Source: Fluviicola sp. (lineage in GTDB: Bacteria > Bacteroidota > Bacteroidia > Flavobacteriales_D > Crocinitomicaceae). Taken from it: a stretch of DNA of 64,000 nt. The stretch is taken from contig NVXV01000015.1 of NCBI GenBank assembly GCA_002734085.1, positions 37,634 through 101,633 of the forward strand. The letters are read 5' to 3'. A model generated the notes under the pieces. That model was given only the letters and a program-made list of their open reading frames with translations, did not search any database and was not told the origin of the DNA. The stretch's first letter is position 1. Each line of letters opens with the position of its first letter. Positions 1 through 10,151 of this stretch are shown here, piece by piece. Made by a program: the position numbers and the translations under genes.

Positions 1-32
1 AATTATTCTTATTAAATTCATTTTATTTATAA

Positions 33-395
33 TCAAGTATTTGAAAACAAACTTCTTTTAAAACCTATAATCATTCTTTGAAGCTCATTAACGTCTTTAA
101 TAATCATATTAGTTTTAATCTTGTATAAGTCATTTAAGAGTATTAACTGAGTTTCTAGTTCATAAGAAGAAGACAGACTAATATTTAAGAAATTAATAAA
201 GTCTTTTTGTGTGCTTCTACCAGATCCTTCAGCGATGTTAGACGGTATTGAAATAGAACATCTTTGAATTTGAGATATAAGACCAAATTTTTCATCTTTA
301 GGAACATCTTTACAAATGATATAAACTGTTTTAACAATGCTCATAGCATTCTTCCAGATATTCAATTCCCTAAAATTATGATGTCCATTTTTCAT
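33..395 (-). CDS. Four-helix-bundle protein (S23 / 23S rRNA intervening-sequence protein family)
   Basis: A 120-residue all-helical protein. The N-terminal pattern (HNFRELNIWKNAMSIV) and the central SIPSNIAEGSGR motif are typical of the S23/IVP four-helix-bundle family, whose members occur inside 23S rRNA intervening sequences, as scattered chromosomal genes in Bacteroidota, and as the Avd accessory protein of diversity-generating retroelements. The ATG at 395 fits the family better than the in-frame TTG six bases upstream. Length is normal. It lies downstream of fadN on the same strand, separated by a 7-base repeat array. No rRNA, reverse transcriptase or template repeat is present, so neither specialised role is supported here. 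The molecular function of free-standing members is unknown. Confidence 0.85.
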   Translation of the reverse strand: MKNGHHNFRELNIWKNAMSIVKTVYIICKDVPKDEKFGLISQIQRCSISIPSNIAEGSGRSTQKDFINFLNISLSSSYELETQLILLNDLYKIKTNMIIKDVNELQRMIIGFKRSLFSNT

Positions 396-424
396 TTTCA
401 ACTTTTGTCTTTTTTTAAGTTAAA

Positions 425-452
425 CCAGTCTAATGTCTAACATCTAATGTCT
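425..452 (-). repeat. Short tandem array of 7-base units (AGAYNTT type)
   Basis: On the plus strand the bases split into four consecutive heptads CCAGTCT, AATGTCT, AACATCT, AATGTCT, each ending in TCT. On the minus strand the unit reads AGACATT/AGATGTT. Twenty bases (427-446, AGTCTAATGTCTAACATCTA) recur exactly at 37558-37577. The array lies between the stop of fadN and the start of the S23-type gene. Confidence 0.8.
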
Positions 453-461
453 CAAACCTCA

Positions 462-2867
462 CTAATTCCTCAATACTTTCCCTTTCTTAACCATGCTTTC
501 CAGTCTCTCCAAAGTCTTCTTCTGACCACATAGCTCTATGAAAGCCTTTCGCTCTAGATCGAGTAAATATTGCTCTGAAACTTCTACACGTTCAGAAATA
601 TCTCCACCACAAAGCACGAAACCAAGTTTTTCGGAGATCAATTGATCGTGTTCAGACATATAGTTACCAGATACCATGGAGTGAGCACCAACGTATACAA
701 TACCAAGGCCCTCTTGTCCCATGATTCTGATATTTTTCTCTTTTACTGGAGCTGCATAACCTTTGTTTGCCATTTCAAGACAAGCAGCTTTAGCTCGCGT
801 AAGTTGATACTCTCTACTTACTATTACTTCGTCTGTTCCTTCGCGTAAGTAACCGAGATCAAATGCCTCGTGTGCTGAAGTAGCAACTTGAGCTTGACCA
901 ATCGTTAAGAATCTTTCTCTTAAAGCGTTAATACGGATGTCACCATCTGTTAAACCATCAGAGAAACGTTTTGCAAATTCTTTGGAACCACCACCTCCGG
1001 GGATAAGTCCAACTCCAAATTCAACTAAACCGATGTAAGACTCAGCGTGAGCGACCACCTTATCAGCGTGCATTGAAAGTTCGCAACCTCCACCTAGAGT
1101 TAGGTTGTGAGGAGCAACAACGACAGGAGTGTCTGAGTAGCGAATACGCATCATTGTGTCCTGGAATGTTTTTACGGCGAAGTTCAATTCATCGTAATCT
1201 TGTTCTACAGCCAACATGAAAATCATTCCTATATTTGCACCAGCACTAAAGTTTTGTCCACCGTTTGAGATGACCAACCCTTTGTGTTCTTTCTCTGCTA
1301 AATCAATTGCTTTATTGATTCCTTCAATAACACCGCTTCCAATTGTGTTCATTTTCGTGTGGAACTCTAGGTTTAAAACTCCATCACCTAAATCAACTAC
1401 GGTTGTATCCGCATTTTTCCAAACGGTATTGTCATCACGAAGTGTGTCTAGCATTACTAAATGCTCAGTTCCAGGAATCGTTTTATATGATTTTGAATCA
1501 ATATCAAAATACTGTTTGTTTCCTTTTTCTGTTTTGTAGAACGAAGTAGCACCAGAATCTTTCATTGTTTTTACCCAATCAGCAGCTTTTTTACCCTGCG
1601 CCTCTATAAGTTCTAAACCTTTATCGAATCCTAGAATGTCCCAGGTTTCGAAAGGACCTAATTCCCATCCAAAACCAGCTTTCAATGCATCGTCAATTTT
1701 GTAAAGATCATCAGATATCTCAGGGATACGGTTTGTAACATAAGCAAACAATCCTCCAAACATCTGACGATAGAAATCACCTGCCTTGTCTTTACCAGCA
1801 ACAAGCATTTTCGTACGCTTCTTTAAATCATCAATTGGTTTTGTCATTTCCAAAGTTGGAAAAGATGCCTTTGCTTTCTCACGATATTCTAGGGTATCAA
1901 GGTCTAATGATAAAATTTCACTTTTGCCTTCGTCGTCTTTCACTTTTTTGTAAAATCCTTGACCTGACTTTGAGCCTAACCAACCATTATCAACCATTTT
2001 TGAAATGTAATCGGGTAATTCAAACAGCGCTTTTTCCTCATCGTTTGGACAATTGTCTTTCAAACCATTTGCAACGTGTACAAGTGTATCCAAACCAACA
2101 ACGTCACAAGTTCTGAATGTTGCCGATTTTGGACGACCTAGAACTGGACCAGTCAATTTATCCACCTCCTCAATATTCATATCCAATTCTTTTACAGCGT
2201 GGAATAAAGCCATAATAGAATAAACACCTACTCGGTTTGCAATAAATGCTGGAGTATCTTTACAAAGAACGGTTTTCTTACCTAAGAAGCGACGACCGTA
2301 ATCCATAAAGAAATCAATAATCGTTGGGTCTGTTTCTTTGGTAGGAATAATCTCTAAAAGCTGAAGGTATCTCGGTGGGTTAAAGAAGTGCGTTCCACAA
2401 AAATGCTTTTTGAAATCGTCAGAGCGACCGTCCAACATCATGTTGATCGGAATACCAGAAGTATTCGAAGTAATTAATGTACCTTTTTTACGATGTTTTT
2501 CAACGTTTTCAAATACTTGTTGTTTGATATCCAAACGTTCAATTACAACTTCAATAATCCAATCGCTGTCTGATATTTTAGACATATCGTCTTCCATATT
2601 ACCTGTAGTAATACGAGATGCGAAAGACTTTTTATAAATAGGAGAGGGGTTTGATTTTAGCGCAAAATTTAAAGAGTCATTTACAATTCTGTTACGGACA
2701 ACTTTATCTTCCTTTGTTAAACCTTGTGCTTTTTCTTTGTCGTTTAGTTCTCTTGGAACTATATCAAGCAACAATACTTCACAACCGATGTTGGCAAAGT
2801 GACATGCGATTCGAGATCCCATAACACCTGAACCCAAGACGGTTACTTTGTTTATTTTTCTATTCAT
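462..2867 (-). CDS. fadN: 3-hydroxyacyl-CoA dehydrogenase / enoyl-CoA hydratase (FadN-type bifunctional beta-oxidation enzyme)
   Basis: 801 residues that catalyse two steps of fatty-acid beta-oxidation: hydration of trans-2-enoyl-CoA and NAD-dependent oxidation of 3-hydroxyacyl-CoA. The Rossmann motif GSGVMGSRIACHFANIG at residues about 11-27 begins the dehydrogenase part (about 1-330, with the family sequence THFFNPPRYLQLLE). A crotonase domain follows at about 490-710, with the oxyanion-hole sequences SAGANIG and LGGGCELSMHAD. Dehydrogenase before hydratase is the FadN order, the reverse of E. coli FadB. The start is 18 bases after the marR stop, so the two are probably co-transcribed. A thiolase and an acyl-CoA dehydrogenase usually follow; here an S23-type gene does instead. 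Confidence 0.92.
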   Translation of the reverse strand: MNRKINKVTVLGSGVMGSRIACHFANIGCEVLLLDIVPRELNDKEKAQGLTKEDKVVRNRIVNDSLNFALKSNPSPIYKKSFASRITTGNMEDDMSKISDSDWIIEVVIERLDIKQQVFENVEKHRKKGTLITSNTSGIPINMMLDGRSDDFKKHFCGTHFFNPPRYLQLLEIIPTKETDPTIIDFFMDYGRRFLGKKTVLCKDTPAFIANRVGVYSIMALFHAVKELDMNIEEVDKLTGPVLGRPKSATFRTCDVVGLDTLVHVANGLKDNCPNDEEKALFELPDYISKMVDNGWLGSKSGQGFYKKVKDDEGKSEILSLDLDTLEYREKAKASFPTLEMTKPIDDLKKRTKMLVAGKDKAGDFYRQMFGGLFAYVTNRIPEISDDLYKIDDALKAGFGWELGPFETWDILGFDKGLELIEAQGKKAADWVKTMKDSGATSFYKTEKGNKQYFDIDSKSYKTIPGTEHLVMLDTLRDDNTVWKNADTTVVDLGDGVLNLEFHTKMNTIGSGVIEGINKAIDLAEKEHKGLVISNGGQNFSAGANIGMIFMLAVEQDYDELNFAVKTFQDTMMRIRYSDTPVVVAPHNLTLGGGCELSMHADKVVAHAESYIGLVEFGVGLIPGGGGSKEFAKRFSDGLTDGDIRINALRERFLTIGQAQVATSAHEAFDLGYLREGTDEVIVSREYQLTRAKAACLEMANKGYAAPVKEKNIRIMGQEGLGIVYVGAHSMVSGNYMSEHDQLISEKLGFVLCGGDISERVEVSEQYLLDLERKAFIELCGQKKTLERLESMVKKGKVLRN

Positions 2868-2885
2868 TTACTTAATTTTTATTTA

Positions 2886-3341
2886 TTAAAAAAATCGATT
2901 AATTGTTTTCAATTCGTCTTCAATATTTTCGTCAATAATTTCCATAACCTCAAAAAACGCATTGAGCTTGTTAGACGGAATTTCTTTGAAAAGCTTTTCG
3001 TTAAACGAAACAACAACTTCTTTTACTTGCTTTCTTAATTGAACCCCTTCTTCAGAAAGAAGAATGAGGACTTTCCTTTTGTCATCCTTATCTACTTTTC
3101 GAAATATTAACCCTTTGCTTTCCATTGTTTTTAAAGTTCTGGAAAGACTTGTCGGCTCCATTCCCATTCGTGGTCCGAGTTGCGTACTAGGCGTACCTTC
3201 CTTGTCGACAATCAACAATATAAAACCAATAGACATTGTTAACCCATGTATTTTCGCCTTTTGATTATACATGCGGGAAATCTTGTGCCACGCGTGGCGC
3301 AGATTAAAGTCGATATATTCTTCTGCTTTTGAACTATTCAT
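2886..3341 (-). CDS. MarR-family transcriptional regulator
   Basis: 151 residues with the winged-helix MarR fold. The recognition region is STQLGPRMGMEPTSLSRTLK (about residues 55-74), followed by the wing with the DKDDKRKVLILLSEEG pattern. It is the first gene of the fadN operon (18 bases between stop and next start), so it probably represses beta-oxidation genes and responds to a fatty acyl-CoA or similar ligand; that is inference from position. Upstream on the minus strand there is a near-consensus -7 element (TATTTTTA) about 10 bases before the ATG. Confidence 0.9.
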   Translation of the reverse strand: MNSSKAEEYIDFNLRHAWHKISRMYNQKAKIHGLTMSIGFILLIVDKEGTPSTQLGPRMGMEPTSLSRTLKTMESKGLIFRKVDKDDKRKVLILLSEEGVQLRKQVKEVVVSFNEKLFKEIPSNKLNAFFEVMEIIDENIEDELKTINRFF

Positions 3342-3467
3342 GATGCATAAAAATAGTAAAATTATTAAGCGCGCACAATAAAATTCAAAAAAGATTTTCG
3401 TTTTATAAGTTGAGTAGCAAATGAGTAGTGTTTAATAAAATATACTCAATGGAAAGAAATGATGTGG

Positions 3468-5282
3468 CTAGAGAATTTCTTTAAGGTTCCTGTACCTCTT
3501 CCTGGCTTCGGTAACGAATAGACTGCCTGGATAATTTTTCATCAATTGGAAGTAGTATTCGGATGCTTTATCGTACTCAAAAAGATGATTTTCGTAAATA
3601 TTTCCAAGTTGAAATAATGCATCGTCGGCTAGGATATCGTTGGCGTGATCTTCTGTAATTTTGAGTAGTAATTCTATTGCTTTGTTCCAATCTCCCTTGA
3701 ATTGAAATGCTTTAGATTTTCGCATAAGAATTTCATCTGCTAAACCGTGAAAAGGATAGGTTTTAAGTATAGAATCATACTTTTGAAAAGCTTCACCATA
3801 CTTGTGTTGCTCTAAAAGCAAGTCTGCTTTTGCAAATTGCCCCATAGCTGTAAAATTACTGTCTAGCCCTAAATTATCGGTGATTAGTATAGACAGGTTC
3901 ATAGCATCATTGGCAATGAGTTTTGTTGTTGATTGCTTTAATATATCCAATTGTGACTGCGCCCATTTAAAATCACCATCATAATAGAAGATTCGCGCGT
4001 TTTTGAATTTTGCTTCATAACCAATGGGTTCGAATTTAAAATCTTTTTCTACTTGCATGTAAAGCAATGAAGCCTCCCATATATCACCTAACACTACTAG
4101 TACATCTGCCAATAAAGTCTTTACTTTTGCGTTGCTTATATCTGTGTATCTAGGGAAAGTAAGGGCATCTTCAAGTACAGCTTTCGCATCTTCAGGTTTG
4201 TTTCCATAGAAAGCTTGAATATACGCCATCTCTCGAATTATTGGTAGTGCTTTTCCATTACGACCAATTCTGTCTATGGTTTTTTTATACTCGTTGATTG
4301 TTTCATCAATCTGTTCAGAAGTGTAGTTTCGTTTTGTAGTGATTTCAGTATAACGAGTGTTCAATAAAGCTTCTTCAGATGCATAATAGAATGGATGATC
4401 AGGCCCTAATTCTACTACATGTTTAAAAGCTTTTCGAGCGGTTTCATAGTCCTTGTTTTGACCTGCTAGTTTGCCAATTTTGAAGACTTCACGACCATCG
4501 TTATTCAAACGTTTATCGAGTGCTTTCGCTTGGATAAGTGCACTGAAAAATTCTTTTCGTTGTACGAGAGTCCAAATCAACATTTCTGAATAAGCATGTT
4601 TATTGGGATGTTTTTGAGTTTTACGGATTAAACTATTTTTAAGCATTTCATAGCTTTCACTGTCTTCACTTTCAAAGTCGATCATTCTGGGCATTAACAT
4701 TTGAAGAGTGTTGATCATGTTTGGATTATAGTCAAGCAATTCTAGGTACTCATTAATCATTAATTCCGTTTCCCCAAGCGCTCCGTATACTTCAGCGAAT
4801 TGAGCATTTAATGGATAATTGTTTTTGAGTAACGACCTGCCTTTTTCTAATGTTTGAAGTGCAAATTGATGTTTCCCCGCTTGAGAAAATGCTTTTTGAA
4901 GGTTTATTATGTCTCTGCTGCTAGGGGATAGGTTCTCTATTAATTCTTCGTATGTTTTTTCGGCTTTTTTACTATTTCCATACGCTTCATAAGCATCACC
5001 TAACATTATGTGATACTCATAATTACTTGGGTTGATGCGTATCTGATTTTCTATTAGATTTATCACATCCTTTTCATCCTTAATATTTCTTGTGCAATCG
5101 AGGTATCTGCTGAAAATAAACTTACTCGGTTCTTTATCGTAAACTTTTTCCAAATAGGGCAAAGCCTTTTCGCAATCCCCTTCATTATAGTAGTAATTTG
5201 CTAATTTTTCATCCGTAGACTGAGAAAAACTAGAGGAGCTTACTAGTAAGATTAGGATATGTAAAAAAAGATTACTTCGCAT
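3468..5282 (-). CDS. Secreted tetratricopeptide-repeat protein
   Basis: 604 residues. A signal peptide (about 1-20, ending near SSSFSQS) precedes about 14-16 helix pairs in the TPR pattern, for example NYYYNEGDCEKALPYLEKVY near the N-terminus and YDKASEYYFQLMKNYPGSLF near the C-terminus. No catalytic motif is visible. The fold suggests a periplasmic scaffold for protein contacts, similar in build to YbgF/BamD-like TPR proteins, but no specific family is claimed. Its start overlaps the stop of the upstream lipoprotein gene by 11 bases, so the two are translationally coupled and may work together at the envelope. Confidence 0.75.
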   Translation of the reverse strand: MRSNLFLHILILLVSSSSFSQSTDEKLANYYYNEGDCEKALPYLEKVYDKEPSKFIFSRYLDCTRNIKDEKDVINLIENQIRINPSNYEYHIMLGDAYEAYGNSKKAEKTYEELIENLSPSSRDIINLQKAFSQAGKHQFALQTLEKGRSLLKNNYPLNAQFAEVYGALGETELMINEYLELLDYNPNMINTLQMLMPRMIDFESEDSESYEMLKNSLIRKTQKHPNKHAYSEMLIWTLVQRKEFFSALIQAKALDKRLNNDGREVFKIGKLAGQNKDYETARKAFKHVVELGPDHPFYYASEEALLNTRYTEITTKRNYTSEQIDETINEYKKTIDRIGRNGKALPIIREMAYIQAFYGNKPEDAKAVLEDALTFPRYTDISNAKVKTLLADVLVVLGDIWEASLLYMQVEKDFKFEPIGYEAKFKNARIFYYDGDFKWAQSQLDILKQSTTKLIANDAMNLSILITDNLGLDSNFTAMGQFAKADLLLEQHKYGEAFQKYDSILKTYPFHGLADEILMRKSKAFQFKGDWNKAIELLLKITEDHANDILADDALFQLGNIYENHLFEYDKASEYYFQLMKNYPGSLFVTEARKRYRNLKEIL

Positions 5283-5823
5283 TTTCTCGTTCTAAACTAT
5301 CGGCAAAATTAGTAACTTTTGGATGAGCAGTTCTAAATTGATTTATGTACTTTGTACTTGTCTTAATATAGTAATTTAAAATCTCTTCAATCTCTTCAAT
5401 TTTACTTTTTTCAAAATTGATATACTGCTCGTATTTTTCTCGATCGCCCACACCATTTTCAATATCATGTTTCAGGTCCTTTAGTTTTTCTTTTACTTCG
5501 GGAATTGCATCTTTCGCTTTTGCCAAATTTCCAGTATTTGAGGACAAAGACTTTTTAGCATCCTTATACTTGTTCATCATGGTTGCTATTTTAAGATCAA
5601 TCGTATCAGCAATGTAATTCTTTTTAACTTTATGAATCGTTTCTTCAATAGTTAAGACAATACGAGGGATTGAATCGGTGTTTTGATTTTTCGATACGGT
5701 TTCCAGACTATCAAGCTTCAGTGTCATAACTTCAATCTCTTCCAAATAAGAAGATTTTTCCTGGTCTTTACAGCTCCAAATTATTAGCGGTAATAGAATA
5801 ACAAGATATTTATGTAAACTCAT
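5272..5823 (-). CDS. Putative coiled-coil lipoprotein
   Basis: 183 residues. A short hydrophobic signal ends in a lipobox-like LIIWSC with the lipidated cysteine at residue 18. The remainder is charged and helical, with likely coiled coil (EIEVMTLKLDSLETVSK and KIEEIEEILNYYIK). No known domain was recognised. It precedes and overlaps the TPR gene by 11 bases. It may be a membrane-anchored partner of the TPR protein; this is inference. Confidence 0.6.
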   Translation of the reverse strand: MSLHKYLVILLPLIIWSCKDQEKSSYLEEIEVMTLKLDSLETVSKNQNTDSIPRIVLTIEETIHKVKKNYIADTIDLKIATMMNKYKDAKKSLSSNTGNLAKAKDAIPEVKEKLKDLKHDIENGVGDREKYEQYINFEKSKIEEIEEILNYYIKTSTKYINQFRTAHPKVTNFADSLERENAK

Positions 5824-6008
5824 ATTTTAAAATTTGTTCTAATTTACAAAGAAAACTTTGAAAATTTTTGATGGAAAAAGCCAAAGCAAGAAGATTTACA
5901 ATTATTAACGAAAGAATTAGCAAAATATGATTCAAATCAATGTAATCTATTAATTAAAAAGATTAAATAGGGTTTCTGAAAAGAGAGTGGTATTGAATGG
6001 GGACAAAC

Positions 6009-6037
6009 AAAAAAAGGTGCCACATTGGACACCTTTT
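6009..6037 (-). terminator. Rho-independent terminator of rimP-nusA-infB
   Basis: On the minus strand AAAAGGTG (6030-6037) pairs with CACCTTTT (6012-6019) around a 10-base loop, and the 3' arm runs into a T tract (complement of 6009-6015). It lies 21 bases after the infB stop. Confidence 0.85.
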
Positions 6038-6057
6038 AAGTACTTATATATTAAAGT

Positions 6058-8847
6058 TTATTTTAACTTTCTTGCAACTTCAACTTCTTCGTAAGCTTCA
6101 ATGATGTCTCCCTCTTTGATATCATTGAATTTCTCAACATTAAGTCCACATTCGTAGTTGCTTTTAACTTCTTTAACGTCGTCTTTGAATCGTTTTAATG
6201 AGCCAAGTGTTCCTTCGTGAATAACGATACCATCTCTAATAACGCGTATTTTAGAATTACGTTTAATTACACCCGACTGTACAAAACAACCTGCAATTGT
6301 ACCTACTTTAGAGATGTTGAATGCTTCTCTTACTTCAGCAGTACCAATAATTTCTTCTTTGATATCCGGAGATAACATTCCTTCCATCGCAGCTTTCAAT
6401 TCTTCAATAGCTTTGTAAATTACTGAGTAAAGTCGAATGTCAATTTGCTCTGTTTCTGCAAGTTTTCTTGCAGGTGCTGTAGGTCTTACTTGGAAACCGA
6501 TAATAACAGCATCAGAAGCGGACGCTAAGTTAACATCAGCCTCAGTAATAGCACCTACTGCTTTGTGAACTATATTTACTTGAATTTCTTCAGTAGAAAG
6601 CTTCATCAACGAATCAGAAAGTGCTTCAATCGATCCATCAACATCACCTTTCACAATAACATTCAACTCTTTAAAGTCACCAATCGCAAGACGACGACCA
6701 ATTTCATCAAGTGTAATGTGTTTCTGAGTACGTAGTCCTTGTTCTCTGTAGAGTTGTTCTCTTCTAGTAGCAATATTTCTAGCTTCACGCTCATCATCCA
6801 TAACGTGGAACTTATCACCTGCACTTGGAGCTCCATTGATACCTAAAATAGATACAGGAGTAGAAGGAGTAGCTTCTTTCACGTCTTGTCCTTTTTCATT
6901 GTGCATTGCACGAACACGACCAGAATATCTTCCCGCTAACATAACATCTCCAATTTTCAGAGTACCTTGCTCAACAATGATGTTAGTTACATAACCTTTT
7001 CCTTTATCAAGAGAAGATTCTATGATTGTACCAACTGCATTTTTATTTGGATTAGCCTTGAGTTCTAATACATCCGATTCAAGAATTACTTTTTCAAGTA
7101 GATCATCGATATTTGTACCATGTTTTGCAGAAATTTCTTGTGATTGATATTTACCACCCCAATCTTCTACTAGAATATTCATCCCTGATAATTGCTCTTT
7201 TATCTTATCAGGATTTGCTCCAGGTTTATCAATTTTATTAATCGCAAAGATCATAGGGACATCTGCAGCTTGAGCGTGAGATATTGCTTCTTTTGTTTGA
7301 GGCATTATATCATCATCAGCCGCAACAATTATTATTGCAACATCAGTAACTTGAGCACCACGAGCACGCATTGCTGTAAAGGCTTCGTGACCAGGAGTAT
7401 CTAAGAATGTTAGTCTTTTTCCGTCAGGTCGTTTAACAGAGTATGCCCCAATATGCTGAGTAATACCACCTGCTTCACCTTCAGCAATATTTGCACTTCG
7501 AATGTAATCTAGTAAAGATGTTTTACCGTGATCGACATGTCCCATTACTGTAATAATTGGAGGTCGATCTTCTAAATCTTCAGGGTTATCTTCTTGTACT
7601 GGAATAGAATCTTGTACATCAGCCGCAACAAATTCAGCGTCATAGCCAAATTCTTCAGCAATTATTTGGATTGTTTCTGCATCTAATCGTTGATTGATTG
7701 ATGCAAAAATACCAAGTGTCATACAAGCAGAAATAACCTCTGTAGACTGAACGTCCATCATAGAAGCTAATTCAGAAACAGTTACAAACTCTGTAAGTTT
7801 AAGTGTTTTTTGTTCCTGCTCTGCTTTTTCTTGTTCTTTCTCTCTTTTTTCTGCAACAGAATCTCTTTTAGCACGACGATTTTTAGCACCTTTTGATTTT
7901 CCTCCTCCAGAAAGTCGAGCAAGTGTTTCCTTAATCTCTTTTTCTATATCCTTCTCGGTAATTTCTTTTTTAGGCTCTGGTTTTCTTTTATTACCGCCTT
8001 TTTTGTTGTTATCGTTAGAACGAGAAGTCTGTTTGTTTACATCAACTTTCTTGATGCGTTTTCTCTTACGCTTATTATCATTCGATGCACCTTTCGACTG
8101 TTTCTTTTGAGGAGTCGGAAGATCAATTTTACCAACAACTGTTGGACCAGATAATTTTTGACGATCTACTTTGATTGTCTCAATTGATTTCTTTTCTTCT
8201 TTTGGCGTTTCTTCCTCCTTCTTTGGCTCTTCTTTCGAAGTCTCTTTCGGTTTCTCCGTTTCTTTTGCCTTTGGAGCTTGACTTTCCTTCTTCTCCGTTT
8301 CTCGCTCTCCTTTTTTCTTCTTGTCAGGACGCGTTTTGAGATTCATCTTTGATAAATCAACTTTTCCTATCACTGAAACTTTTAAGTCTCCGTCACCAAC
8401 TGTTTTTGAATCGTCTTTCGAAACGACCGGTTTTTTATCCTCTGATTCTTCTTTTTCCTCTACCTCTTTTTGAACCTCTTTTTCTTCCGTCTTCTCGACC
8501 TCTTCTGCAACAGGCTCAGATTTTTCAACAGGTTTTTCCTCTTTAGGTGTTACAACCTCCTCTTCAGGGTCCTCAGAGTCTTCTTCTTCAGGAGACTCTT
8601 TCTCCTTAGTTTGAAGCGAGACCGTTTCTCGACGTTCCCGTTTATAAACATTTTTCTTCGCTTCTTCTTTCAAAGATTGATCATCAGCAAATTGTTCGCT
8701 TAGAATATCATAGTGTTCTGGCTCCAACTTAGTGTTTGGATTGGAATCAATCTTGATATCCTGAGAGCCTAAGAAATCCACTAACGTTGAAATTCCAACG
8801 TTTAACTCTCTAGCTACTTTGCTTAATCTTTTTACTTTACCGGCCAT
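6058..8847 (-). CDS. infB: Translation initiation factor IF-2
   Basis: 929 residues. This GTPase brings initiator fMet-tRNA to the 30S subunit and promotes subunit joining. An IF2_N domain (about 1-50) is followed by a very long Lys/Glu-rich low-complexity linker (about 75-330), a second IF2_N-like segment (about 350-405) and the G domain: G1 GHVDHGKTS near 435, G3 DTPGHEAF near 484, G4 NKID near 538. Domains II-IV follow. The acidic/basic linker is longer than in many bacteria but normal for Bacteroidota. It is the last gene of rimP-nusA-infB, 68 bases after nusA, and a strong terminator follows it. Confidence 0.98.
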   Translation of the reverse strand: MAGKVKRLSKVARELNVGISTLVDFLGSQDIKIDSNPNTKLEPEHYDILSEQFADDQSLKEEAKKNVYKRERRETVSLQTKEKESPEEEDSEDPEEEVVTPKEEKPVEKSEPVAEEVEKTEEKEVQKEVEEKEESEDKKPVVSKDDSKTVGDGDLKVSVIGKVDLSKMNLKTRPDKKKKGERETEKKESQAPKAKETEKPKETSKEEPKKEEETPKEEKKSIETIKVDRQKLSGPTVVGKIDLPTPQKKQSKGASNDNKRKRKRIKKVDVNKQTSRSNDNNKKGGNKRKPEPKKEITEKDIEKEIKETLARLSGGGKSKGAKNRRAKRDSVAEKREKEQEKAEQEQKTLKLTEFVTVSELASMMDVQSTEVISACMTLGIFASINQRLDAETIQIIAEEFGYDAEFVAADVQDSIPVQEDNPEDLEDRPPIITVMGHVDHGKTSLLDYIRSANIAEGEAGGITQHIGAYSVKRPDGKRLTFLDTPGHEAFTAMRARGAQVTDVAIIIVAADDDIMPQTKEAISHAQAADVPMIFAINKIDKPGANPDKIKEQLSGMNILVEDWGGKYQSQEISAKHGTNIDDLLEKVILESDVLELKANPNKNAVGTIIESSLDKGKGYVTNIIVEQGTLKIGDVMLAGRYSGRVRAMHNEKGQDVKEATPSTPVSILGINGAPSAGDKFHVMDDEREARNIATRREQLYREQGLRTQKHITLDEIGRRLAIGDFKELNVIVKGDVDGSIEALSDSLMKLSTEEIQVNIVHKAVGAITEADVNLASASDAVIIGFQVRPTAPARKLAETEQIDIRLYSVIYKAIEELKAAMEGMLSPDIKEEIIGTAEVREAFNISKVGTIAGCFVQSGVIKRNSKIRVIRDGIVIHEGTLGSLKRFKDDVKEVKSNYECGLNVEKFNDIKEGDIIEAYEEVEVARKLK

Positions 8848-8915
8848 ATATTACGTCCTTCCTATTGTTCTTATTTAATCAATTTGAGTCGTCTAAGTTA
8901 AGGTTTCTCCTTTAT

Positions 8916-10151
8916 CTATTCAAACTCTGACTCTAGAATCTTAAAGACCTCCTTAATCGTTTCCTCTTCTAAGTCGGTTCTTTTTACTAATTCTTCGATC
9001 TTTATTTCTAATACAGATTTAGCTGTATCACAACCAATGGCTTTTAATTCATCTAAAATCCAGCTGTCAATTTCATCTGCAAACTCTTCTAAGTCAACAT
9101 CTTCAACATCAATAGCTCCTTCACGATAAACATCAATCTCATAACCAGTCAACCTACCTGCTAACTTGATATTGAATCCACCTTTACCAATTGCTAAAGA
9201 AACCTGGTCTGGTTTTAAATAAACATTAGCACGTTTTTCTTCTTCAACGATTTCAACTGAGCTGATTTTCGCTGGAGAAAGTGCACGTTGGATATACAAC
9301 TGCATGTTATGCGTGTAGTTAATTACATCAATGTTTTCATTGCGTAACTCTCTAACGATTCCATGAATCCTAGATCCTTTCATACCAACACAAGCACCTA
9401 CTGGGTCAACTCTATCATCATAAGACTCAACAGCAACCTTAGCGCGCTCACCTGGTACACGTACGATGTTTTTGATTGTTATCAATCCATCAAATACTTC
9501 TGGTACTTCTAACTCGAACAAACGCTCCAAAAATTCAGGAGCTGAACGAGAAAGAATAATAACAGGAGTACTGTTTCTCATATCTACTTTGGCAACAACT
9601 GCACGAATAGGCTCACCTTTCTTGAAGTAATCAGAAGGAATTTGTTCTGACTTTGGTAATATCAATTCGTTACCTTCATCATCAAGAATAAGAATTTCTT
9701 TTTTCCAAACTTGGTATACTTCACCAGTTACTATGTCTCCAATTCTATCTTTGTAGACTTTGTATAGTTGATCTTTCTCTAACTCAAGAATACGAGAGAT
9801 TAGATTTTGTCTTAACGATAAAATATTTCTTCGCCCAAAGTCTTCAAATTTGATTTCTTCTGAAACTTCTTCACCAACTTCAAAATCTGGTTCGATTTTT
9901 ATTGCTTGAGAATAGGCAATTTCAATATTTTCATCCTCAACTTCTCCATCTGGTACAATTTCCTTGTTTACCCAAATTTCAAAATCACCTTTGTCAATGT
10001 TGATAATTACATCACAATGTTCATCTGTACCATATTTCTTTTTCAAGATCGAACGAAATACATCTTCTAAAACATGCATCATCGTTTGACGATCTATACT
10101 TTTAAATTCTTTGAATTCAGTAAAAGATTCAATTAAATTTAAGCTATTCAT
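8916..10151 (-). CDS. nusA: Transcription termination/antitermination factor NusA
   Basis: 411 residues. NusA binds RNA polymerase and modulates pausing, termination and antitermination. The order is an N-terminal polymerase-binding domain (1-about 130), S1 domain (about 130-200), and KH1/KH2 (about 225-345, with the conserved GACVGMKGSRI and LAIGKGGFNIKLA loops). A short acidic helical tail contains only one helix-hairpin-like segment, so the E. coli AR1/AR2 repeats are not both present, as is usual outside Gammaproteobacteria. The ATG overlaps the rimP stop in an ATGA arrangement, so translation is coupled. Confidence 0.97.
   Translation of the reverse strand: MNSLNLIESFTEFKEFKSIDRQTMMHVLEDVFRSILKKKYGTDEHCDVIINIDKGDFEIWVNKEIVPDGEVEDENIEIAYSQAIKIEPDFEVGEEVSEEIKFEDFGRRNILSLRQNLISRILELEKDQLYKVYKDRIGDIVTGEVYQVWKKEILILDDEGNELILPKSEQIPSDYFKKGEPIRAVVAKVDMRNSTPVIILSRSAPEFLERLFELEVPEVFDGLITIKNIVRVPGERAKVAVESYDDRVDPVGACVGMKGSRIHGIVRELRNENIDVINYTHNMQLYIQRALSPAKISSVEIVEEEKRANVYLKPDQVSLAIGKGGFNIKLAGRLTGYEIDVYREGAIDVEDVDLEEFADEIDSWILDELKAIGCDTAKSVLEIKIEELVKRTDLEEETIKEVFKILESEFE

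Noticed and set aside
33..395. S23-family gene as part of a diversity-generating retroelement or an rRNA intervening sequence.
   Set aside because: No reverse transcriptase, template/variable repeat or rRNA gene is present in the window.
1216..1539. Long open frames antisense to fadN and to several other genes.
   Set aside because: They mirror strong, conserved coding regions on the opposite strand and show no family motifs.
5872..5970. A 32-codon open stretch between infB and the lipoprotein gene that reads somewhat like protein (KQEDLQLLTKELAKYDSN).
   Set aside because: It follows a stop codon, has no start codon and is short enough to occur by chance; at most a gene remnant.
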